Below are positions 6,358 to 11,225 of a stretch of DNA of 11,385 nt, one piece after another. The notes under the pieces are model-generated. The model had not been told where the DNA came from. It did no database searches and saw nothing but the letters and a program-made list of their open reading frames with translations. Within the stretch, counting starts at the first letter, position 1. The number at the start of each line of letters is the position of its first letter. The stretch lies in the NCBI GenBank assembly GCA_013813135.1, contig JACCSF010000240.1, positions 1-11,385 on the forward strand, in the 5' to 3' direction. A program made the position numbers and the translations under genes. This stretch comes from Thermoleophilaceae bacterium. GTDB lineage: Bacteria; Actinomycetota; Thermoleophilia; Solirubrobacterales; Thermoleophilaceae.

Positions 6358-7656
6358 CTACGCCGGCACGCGCTCGGTGGCCACGCGCTCGATGCGCGCG
6401 CCCAATCCCCGCAGGCGCTCGTCGATCCGCTCGTAGCCGCGGTCGATCTGGCGGATGTTGCCGATCTCGGAGGTGCCTTCGGCGCAGAGCGCCGCGATGA
6501 GCATCGCCATGCCCGCCCGGATGTCCGGGCTCTCCATGCGCTCGCCGTGAAGCCGGCTCGGGCCGCTGACGACCGCGCGGTGCGGGTCGCAGACGATTAC
6601 CCGAGCGCCCATGGAGACGAGTTTGTCGACGAAGAACAAGCGGTTCTCGAACATCTTCTCGTGGATCAGGACCAGTCCGTCGGCCTGCGTGGCCAGGGCC
6701 AGCGCGATGCTCGTGAGGTCGGCGGGGAACGCCGGCCAGGGCCCGTCCTCGATCTTCGAGATGGCCTCGCCCTCGTCCGACTTGACGCGCAGGTGCTGGC
6801 CGGCAGGCACGACCACGTCGGAGCCGTCGTACTCGATTTCGCAGCCGAGCCGCGCGAAGGCGAGCCGGGTCATCCGCAGGTCGTCCGCCACGCAGTCGCG
6901 GATGCGCAGCTCGCCGCCTGTGCACGCGGCCAGCGCGATGAACGAGCCGATCTCGATGTGATCGGGGCCGATCGCGTAGTCGGCTCCGCCGAGCTCCTCC
7001 TGGCCGTGGATGATCAGCAGGTTCGAGCCGATCCCCTCGATACGGGCGCCCATCTGCATCAGCAGCCGGGCCAGGTCCTGAACGTGCGGCTCGGAGGCGG
7101 CGTTGTGGATCACTGTGGAGCCGGGCGTGAGCGCCGAGGCCATCAGCGCGTTCTCGGTTGCCATCACCGAGGCCTCGTCCATGAAGAAGTCGCAGGCGTG
7201 CAGCCCGTCGGGGGCGCGCAACTCGAAGGAGCGCTCGGCGCGGACGTCGGCGCCCAGGGCGCGGAAGGCGTCCAGGTGCGGATCCAGCCGCCGGCGGCCG
7301 ATCACGTCGCCGCCCGGCGGCGGCATGTCCGCCTTGCCGAAGCGCGCCAGCAGCGGTCCGGCGAGCAGGAAGGAGGCGCGGATGCGCTCCGAGAGCCCGG
7401 CGTCCACCGCGGTGTGGGAGATCTCGTCGCAGCTGACGGCGATCACGTTCTCGTCGCGCCACTCGGCGTGCGCTCCAAGGTGCACCAGCAGCTCGACCAT
7501 CGCCTCCACGTCGCGGATGTGCGGCACGTTGCGGAGCACGACCTCCTGGGCCGTCAGCAGCGTGGCGGCAAGTGCGGGAAGAGCAGCGTTCTTGTTGCCG
7601 GCGGGGACGAGCGTCCCAGACAGGGGCGCCCCGCCTTCGATGATGAACTTCTCCAT
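6358..7656 (-). CDS. murA: UDP-N-acetylglucosamine 1-carboxyvinyltransferase MurA (Asp form)
   Basis: Transfers enolpyruvyl from PEP to UDP-GlcNAc, the first committed step of peptidoglycan synthesis, in the cytoplasm. 432 residues, normal length. Seen: EKFIIEGGAPLSG (2-14), AGNKNAALPAL with Lys22 and Asn23, IRASFLLAGPLLARFG (92-107), the active-site loop PPPGGDVIGRR (112-122), and PWPAFPADLTS with Asp313 corresponding to E. coli Asp305. The C-terminal part includes DPHRAVV (357-363) and IRQIDRGYERIDE. The residue equivalent to the catalytic, fosfomycin-reactive Cys115 is Asp117 (codon at 7306-7308). The frame is open upstream to 7767, but the family-typical start is the ATG at 7656. A -10-like box at 7697-7702 lies inside the longer version, which argues against it. 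It heads the his gene series; in betaproteobacteria murA is likewise next to hisG. Confidence 0.93.
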   Translation of the reverse strand: MEKFIIEGGAPLSGTLVPAGNKNAALPALAATLLTAQEVVLRNVPHIRDVEAMVELLVHLGAHAEWRDENVIAVSCDEISHTAVDAGLSERIRASFLLAGPLLARFGKADMPPPGGDVIGRRRLDPHLDAFRALGADVRAERSFELRAPDGLHACDFFMDEASVMATENALMASALTPGSTVIHNAASEPHVQDLARLLMQMGARIEGIGSNLLIIHGQEELGGADYAIGPDHIEIGSFIALAACTGGELRIRDCVADDLRMTRLAFARLGCEIEYDGSDVVVPAGQHLRVKSDEGEAISKIEDGPWPAFPADLTSIALALATQADGLVLIHEKMFENRLFFVDKLVSMGARVIVCDPHRAVVSGPSRLHGERMESPDIRAGMAMLIAALCAEGTSEIGNIRQIDRGYERIDERLRGLGARIERVATERVPA

Positions 7657-7696
7657 GCGCGGATCCGTCCGGGTGCCGGGAGCGAACCGGCGGCCA

Positions 7697-7702
7697 AGGG
7701 TA
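7697..7702 (-). promoter_or_regulatory. Possible -10 element for the murA-his series
   Basis: The minus strand reads TACCCT (within GATACCCT), which would start transcription near 7690 and give a leader of about 34 bases before the murA ATG at 7656. No convincing -35 box is visible at 16-18 bases upstream. The same octamer GATACCCT occurs on the plus strand at 7741-7748, facing the other way. Confidence 0.4.
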
Positions 7703-7742
7703 TCGAAGGGCATCTGTCCGCAGGTTCGGGAGGCCAGGCGGA

Positions 7743-7748
7743 TACCCT
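7743..7748 (+). promoter_or_regulatory. Possible -10 element for a leaderless HD-protein transcript
   Basis: TACCCT ends six bases before the GTG at 7755, the spacing at which transcription would start on the start codon itself. There is no ribosome site in the six bases between; GGAGG near 7730 is too far away. The octamer 7741-7748 is the inverted copy of 7697-7704. No clear -35 box. Confidence 0.45.
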
Positions 7749-7754
7749 GCACCC

Positions 7755-8333
7755 GTGCCACCTTCACGGGAAGAAGCCTGGGCCCTGGTAGAGGAATGGG
7801 TGCAAAGCGAGTCGCTGCGCAAGCACCTGCTCGGCGTCGAGGTCGCTATGCGCGCCTACGCCCGCAAGTGGGACGAGGACGAGCAGCTCTACGCCGTCGC
7901 CGGCCTCCTGCACGACCTCGACTACGAGCGCTACCCCGACCTCGGCACCGGTCACCCGCGCAAGGCGCTCGAGCTGTTCGAGCAGCAGGGATATCCGCAG
8001 GAGCTGATCGACGCCGTCGCGGGCCACGCCACCTTTCTGGGCGTTCCGCGCGAAACGCGCATGGCGAGGACCCTCTACGCGGTGGACGAGCTGTCCGGCT
8101 TCGTCGCAGCCTGCGCGCTGGTACGGCCGACGGGAATCGAGGGCATGACCCCCAAGTCGGTCAAGAAGAAGCTGAAGCAGCCGAGCTTCGCCGCGGGAGT
8201 GAACCGCGACGAGGTCCGGCAGGGTGCAGAGGAGCTGGGCGTCGACTTCGACGAGCACGTGGCCTTCGTCATCGGCGCGATGGAGGAGCGCGCCGACGAG
8301 CTCGGCCTAAGCCGGTCCCCAGCGTCCGCCTGA
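7755..8333 (+). CDS. HD-domain metal-dependent hydrolase (COG2316-like)
   Basis: A 192-residue protein of the HD superfamily, whose members are metal-dependent phosphohydrolases acting on nucleotides or other phosphate esters; the substrate of this subfamily is not known. Seen: His24 (SLRKHLLGVE), the His53-Asp54 pair in AGLLHDLDYERYPD, His91 in VAGHATFLG and Asp111 in YAVDELSGF, in the order expected for an HD fold. A conserved-looking lysine-rich stretch (PKSVKKKLKQPSFAAGVNRD) and a helical C terminus ending in EERADELGL follow. The start is the GTG at 7755, needed to keep His24; the next in-frame Met is residue 32. It seems to be read from its own leaderless promoter, divergent from murA. 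The last 27 bases overlap the convergent gene that ends at 8307. Confidence 0.85.
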   Translation: MPPSREEAWALVEEWVQSESLRKHLLGVEVAMRAYARKWDEDEQLYAVAGLLHDLDYERYPDLGTGHPRKALELFEQQGYPQELIDAVAGHATFLGVPRETRMARTLYAVDELSGFVAACALVRPTGIEGMTPKSVKKKLKQPSFAAGVNRDEVRQGAEELGVDFDEHVAFVIGAMEERADELGLSRSPASA

Positions 8334-8654
8334 CTTCGCCCAGTCGGCCATGTGGTCGACCGAACAGAAGGCGTCGGGGATGCGGTGCTCCCCGCGGTGG
8401 CGCACCAGCACGAGATGGACGTCGTCGAGTCGGGCGCCGCAGCGCGCGCAGGAGTCGAGCGCGTCCGCCAGGCCGCGCGGCTCGGCGATCTCCCCCGCGT
8501 CCCAGCGAGCGCCCTGGATCTTCCACGGAACCGCGTGCTCGAGGCGGCAGAACGCCGCCTTGCGCGCCCCCGGGACCTCCTGAAGCCGCCAGCCGTCGTT
8601 CGGCTCGATCGGGTCGCCGCACCAGGAGCAGCGCTCGGTAGATTGCTCGGCCAT
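8307..8654 (-). CDS. Small protein with two tandem zinc-binding modules, unknown function
   Basis: 115 residues from the ATG at 8654. I do not recognise a named family. The protein is an internal duplication. Module 1 has Cys9-x2-Cys12, then FC36-x3-H40, x3-W44, x3-G-x-R-W51. Module 2 has Cys69-x2-Cys72, then FC97-x3-H101, x3-W105, x3-G-x-R-W112. The offset is 60-61 residues, and each module offers three Cys and one His, as in a treble-clef or TRASH/MYM-like zinc site. It is probably a soluble metal-binding or protein-binding factor. The frame is open back to an ATG at 8714, which would add 20 residues (including VREGAGWPAPER) read antisense through the N-terminal repeat of the neighbouring dehydrogenase gene. 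Neither start has a ribosome site. The ATG at 8654 lies in the same CCATGG as the divergent start at 8653. Confidence 0.75.
   Translation of the reverse strand: MAEQSTERCSWCGDPIEPNDGWRLQEVPGARKAAFCRLEHAVPWKIQGARWDAGEIAEPRGLADALDSCARCGARLDDVHLVLVRHRGEHRIPDAFCSVDHMADWAKSGGRWGPA
8639..8644 (+). promoter_or_regulatory. Possible -10 element for a leaderless dehydrogenase transcript
   Basis: TAGATT ends eight bases before the ATG at 8653, with no ribosome site between. It matches TATAAT at four of six positions and would start transcription at or next to the start codon. It lies within the first codons of the divergent zinc-module gene. The -35 region is not recognisable. Confidence 0.4.
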
Positions 8655-9765
8655 GGCGGAAGGAAAAGATCGCTCCGGCGCGGGCCAGCCCGCGCCCTCG
8701 CGCACTACGAGCATTATCGTGCTGGAGGGAGACCAGACTGGTCAGGAGCTGCTCGAGCAGGCGCTGCGCGTGCTCGATCCGGCGGTCACCAGGGTCGACG
8801 TCGAGCTCGAGCACTACGACTTGTCGCTCGAGAACCGGCGCGCGACCAACAACGAGGTGGTGTCCGCGGCGGCGGAGGCGCTGGCCCGCGCGCGCTTCGG
8901 CCTGAAGGCCGCCACGATCACGCCCGAGGGCGCCGACGACGTCGGCAGCCCCAACCGTATCCTGCGCGAGGCGATCGACGGCAAGGTGATCATCCGCACC
9001 GGGCGCCGCATCCCCGGCGTCACACCTGTCGCGGGCGTGCACTACCCGATCGCCGTGGTGCGCATGGCCGTCGGCGACGCCTACGGCGCCAAGCAGTGGC
9101 GCGAGCAGGAGGACGGCGACGAGATCGCCTTCCGCACCGAGCGCATCTCGCGCAGCGTCTGCCGGGCGGTGGCCGAGTACAGCTTCCGCACCGCGGAGCG
9201 CATTCACGGGCGCGTGTACGGCGGTCCCAAGTGGACCGTCAGCCCCGTCTACGAGGGCATGCTCAAGGAGGAGATGGACGCCGCGGCCGAGCGCCACGCC
9301 GACGTGCCCTACTCCCCCGTGCTGATCGATGCCACCTACGCCGGTCTGATCTCCGGGGCCGCGGACGCGCCGCTGGTGATCCCCGCCCTGAACCGCGACG
9401 GCGATTGCCTGTCCGACATGGTGATGCCCCTGTTCGGCTCGATCGCCGGGGCCGAGTCGGTGCTGCTCGCGCTCGACGAGGACTGCGAGCCGCGCGTGGT
9501 GATGGCCGAAGCGCCGCACGGCACGGCGCCCGCCCTGCAGGGCAAGGACATCGCGAACCCGATGGCGATGATCCTGGCGGCGGCCGCGATGCTGCACTAC
9601 GCCGGTGAGGAGACCGCCTCGCGGGCGATCTACGAGTCGGTGCTCGAGGCCACGGCGACCGGGGTGCGGACGCCGGACCTGGGCGGGCACGCGGGCACGC
9701 GGGAGTTCACCGACGAGGTGATCTCGCGCGTGCGCACGAAGATCGACATCTGGGCATCGCTCTAG
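8653..9765 (+). CDS. Isocitrate/isopropylmalate dehydrogenase family, probably NAD-type isocitrate dehydrogenase
   Basis: A beta-decarboxylating dehydrogenase of 370 residues. Positions matching E. coli isocitrate dehydrogenase can be paired by spacing: Ser99 and Asn101 (S113, N115), Arg105 (R119), Arg115 (R129), Arg137 (R153), Tyr144 (Y160), Lys193 (K230), and metal ligands Asp226, Asp251 and Asp255 (D283, D307, D311). The Ser/Asn pair favours isocitrate over isopropylmalate. HGTAPALQGKDIANP (289-303) has Ala-Leu where the NADP enzyme has Lys-Tyr, so NAD is the likelier cofactor. Oddities: the usual RENTEDIY is here RMAVGDAY, and the length after the N-terminal tag (about 351) is that of isopropylmalate dehydrogenase. 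Residues 7-19 are the RSGAGQPAPSRTT repeat shared with HisZ; the conserved fold starts at residue 20 or so. No other start codon would keep the first strand (IIVLEGDQTG). Confidence 0.82.
   Translation: MAEGKDRSGAGQPAPSRTTSIIVLEGDQTGQELLEQALRVLDPAVTRVDVELEHYDLSLENRRATNNEVVSAAAEALARARFGLKAATITPEGADDVGSPNRILREAIDGKVIIRTGRRIPGVTPVAGVHYPIAVVRMAVGDAYGAKQWREQEDGDEIAFRTERISRSVCRAVAEYSFRTAERIHGRVYGGPKWTVSPVYEGMLKEEMDAAAERHADVPYSPVLIDATYAGLISGAADAPLVIPALNRDGDCLSDMVMPLFGSIAGAESVLLALDEDCEPRVVMAEAPHGTAPALQGKDIANPMAMILAAAAMLHYAGEETASRAIYESVLEATATGVRTPDLGGHAGTREFTDEVISRVRTKIDIWASL
8671..8709 (+). repeat. 39-base N-terminal tag repeat, copy 2 (in the dehydrogenase gene)
   Basis: Codes for RSGAGQPAPSRTT as residues 7-19. 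It is 36/39 identical to copy 1 in hisZ (6292-6330, minus strand), in the same frame, with only silent changes. Its core 8677-8696 is a perfect inverted repeat, GGCGCGGGC-CA-GCCCGCGCC (9-bp arms, 2-base centre). It lies between the shared CCATGG start region and the conserved enzyme core. Confidence 0.85.
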
Positions 9766-10712
9766 CGACCCTCGCGCGCGCGGTTCTCCAGGTGGCGGCG
9801 GCGCCGGTTGACGAAATCGTGGTTCTGGATCGCCAGGGTGATGACTCCGGCCATGACGATCCCGGCCAGGTTGATGGCCAGCTGCTGCGCTGCGCCCGAG
9901 GCGGCGTCCCACTCGCCGTACGCCGAGGCGACGCCGACGTTGGAGGCGGCCGGGATCGTCGTCACCGACACTAGTACACCCACCAGCGCGCCGGACTTGG
10001 CGCTCGTCAGCGACAGCACGCCAGCGGAGCCGGCGACCACCGCCACGAAGAAGCTGAGGAAGTCCGGGTTGGAGATGAAGTTCGTGAACTCGTGGGTGCC
10101 GTAGTCCTCCGGAAACGCGCCCACGGCCACCAGAGCGAGCGTCGTGAGCAGCGTCACCGCGGTGGCAACGGGAAACCCGACCGCGAGGGCGACGAGCGAG
10201 CGGCGCGCGAGGTGTCCCTGGCGCCGGACCAGCGCCACGCAGATCGCCGCGAGCGGACCGAACTCGGGACCCACGACCATCGCTCCGACGATCAGGATCG
10301 GTTGGTCGAGGATGATCCCGACGGCGGCGATCTGCATCGCGGCGACCATGAAGACCGTGAAGCTGAACGACAGCTCGGTCTGCTCCGACGTGCGCGCCTC
10401 CACTTCCTCCCACACCACCGCGTCGGAGGGCAGCCCGTGCGCGGCGCGTTCTGCCGCCTTGGCCACGTCGGAGATCGAGCTGTCGATCTGCTCGACGGCG
10501 ATCGATCCAACTGCCGGGATCTGGAGGTCCTTGAGGTCGCCGATGACAACGCTGGCGTCCTCGCGCGCGACGTCGCAGAGGATCAAGTCGCCCTCGGGCT
10601 TGTGTGCGACGCCGGGCAACCGGACCACGTTCGTGACCGCGGGGGCGGCACAGAGCAGCTCGAGCGCCTTATCGGCGATTTCCCCCGGCGCGACGATCCG
10701 CAGGTGGACCAT
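9762..10712 (-). CDS. DUF389 family membrane protein
   Basis: An inner-membrane protein of the DUF389 family; function not established. 316 residues from the ATG at 10712. The first 110 or so residues are soluble with alternating strands and helices (MVHLRIVAPGE start). About six hydrophobic segments follow at roughly 117-135, 138-162, 172-199, 217-236, 240-258 and 276-296, and the protein ends in a basic tail (NRRRRHLENRAREGR). The family-typical stretch is PILIVGAMVVGPEFGPLAA (138-156); other conserved-looking residues are SAKSGALVGVLVSVTTIPA and NLAGIV. The frame stays open upstream to 11219, but that part is the shadow of the thioesterase gene. The start overlaps that gene's stop by one base (TGATG), implying co-translation. 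Its TAG lies in the same CTAG as the stop of the convergent dehydrogenase. Confidence 0.88.
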   Translation of the reverse strand: MVHLRIVAPGEIADKALELLCAAPAVTNVVRLPGVAHKPEGDLILCDVAREDASVVIGDLKDLQIPAVGSIAVEQIDSSISDVAKAAERAAHGLPSDAVVWEEVEARTSEQTELSFSFTVFMVAAMQIAAVGIILDQPILIVGAMVVGPEFGPLAAICVALVRRQGHLARRSLVALAVGFPVATAVTLLTTLALVAVGAFPEDYGTHEFTNFISNPDFLSFFVAVVAGSAGVLSLTSAKSGALVGVLVSVTTIPAASNVGVASAYGEWDAASGAAQQLAINLAGIVMAGVITLAIQNHDFVNRRRRHLENRAREGR

Positions 10713-11137
10713 CAGGCCGCCGCTGCCGCGAAGCGCTCGAGGCCGGCGCGCACCCGGTTGGGCATCTCGCGCTTGCCGAAGTCGTCCGGGTCGACGAACA
10801 CGTGGCGCAGCTCGCCCTCGGTCAGCAGCGCGCCGTCGGAGAGGCGCTCGATCGTGAAGGCAGTGGTCATCGAGGTGCCGCCCAGGCGCGTGACGGTGGC
10901 AGCGATCTCGAGCTCGTCGTCGAAGCGCGCGCTGTCGCGGTAGCGCATGCCCGCCTCGGCCACGACCATGTCCACCCCGTGCTCGGGGATCATCTCCGTG
11001 TAGGGGCCGATCGCCTCGCGCCAGAGCTCCGTGACCGTGTGGTCCAGGTAGGCCAAGTACTGCGGGTAGAAAACCACGCCCTGCAGGTCGCACTCGGACC
11101 AGCGGACGCGCAGGCGGTGGCGGAAGGGCTCGGCCAT
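10712..11137 (-). CDS. Hotdog-fold acyl-CoA thioesterase (4-hydroxybenzoyl-CoA thioesterase/YbgC family)
   Basis: A 141-residue cytoplasmic thioesterase expected to hydrolyse an acyl-CoA or aryl-CoA; the substrate cannot be predicted. Seen: VRWSECDLQGVVFYPQYLAY (11-30) with Asp17 at the catalytic position of 4-hydroxybenzoyl-CoA thioesterase (also Asp17 there), then LDHTVTELWREAIG. The later strands are AEAGMRYRDSARFDDELEI and the TSMTTAFTIERLSDGALLTEGELRHVFVD region typical of the fold. The start chosen is the ATG at 11137, just before the first strand. A longer version from 11197 would begin MEAAICCNICC and would read through the 18-bp palindrome, so it is less likely. TAGGCT (complement of 11146-11151) ends 8 bases before the ATG and may be a leaderless -10 box. 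It is coupled to the DUF389 gene downstream. Confidence 0.88.
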   Translation of the reverse strand: MAEPFRHRLRVRWSECDLQGVVFYPQYLAYLDHTVTELWREAIGPYTEMIPEHGVDMVVAEAGMRYRDSARFDDELEIAATVTRLGGTSMTTAFTIERLSDGALLTEGELRHVFVDPDDFGKREMPNRVRAGLERFAAAAA

Positions 11138-11145
11138 CGCCGCGC

Positions 11146-11151
11146 AGCCTA
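11146..11151 (-). promoter_or_regulatory. Weak -10-like box upstream of the thioesterase
   Basis: The minus strand reads TAGGCT, ending 8 bases before the ATG at 11137, with no ribosome site between. The match to TATAAT is only three of six, but the position agrees with the other putative leaderless starts in this window. The palindrome at 11163-11180 lies just upstream, where a bound repressor would interfere. Confidence 0.25.
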
Positions 11152-11162
11152 CGTGACGGCCC

Positions 11163-11180
11163 CTGCAACAGATGTTGCAG
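11163..11180. promoter_or_regulatory. 18-bp perfect palindrome, probable operator
   Basis: CTGCAACA-GA-TGTTGCAG is a perfect inverted repeat with 8-bp arms and a 2-base centre, in the roughly 88-base gap between the thioesterase start (11137, minus) and the start of the last gene (11226, plus). It is A/T-richer than its surroundings. Its length and symmetry suit a dimeric helix-turn-helix regulator. No regulator gene is visible in the window, and no T-run follows to suggest a terminator. Confidence 0.6.
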
Positions 11181-11210
11181 CAAATCGCGGCTTCCATCCG
11201 AGCGCCGCCG

Positions 11211-11216
11211 TACCTT
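11211..11216 (+). promoter_or_regulatory. Possible -10 element for the last gene
   Basis: TACCTT ends nine bases before the ATG at 11226, with no ribosome site between. The arrangement is like TACCCT before the HD-protein gene. No clear -35 box is visible. Confidence 0.35.
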
Positions 11217-11225
11217 CACGAACGC

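Noticed and set aside
7660..7667. CGGATCCG palindrome in the murA leader
   Set aside because: Eight-base palindromes are expected by chance in sequence of this size and composition.
7657..7767. Longer MurA starting at 7767
   Set aside because: The added residues are not part of the MurA fold, and the extension would span the likely promoter and overlap the start of the divergent HD gene.
5362..7791. Very long open frame on the plus strand across hisZ and murA
   Set aside because: It is antisense to two enzymes with full catalytic motifs, has a composition rich in Arg, Gly, Ala and His and no recognisable fold. Such frames are a by-product of high GC content.
8269..10413. Long minus-strand open frame opposite the dehydrogenase
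   Set aside because: The plus-strand dehydrogenase here is unmistakable, and the minus frame is a low-complexity Arg/Gly/Asp/His shadow that also crosses the DUF389 gene in another frame.
11138..11197. Longer thioesterase starting at 11197 (MEAAICCNICC...)
   Set aside because: The Cys-rich lead is not part of the hotdog fold and would be encoded across the perfect palindrome. The ATG at 11137 fits the family start.
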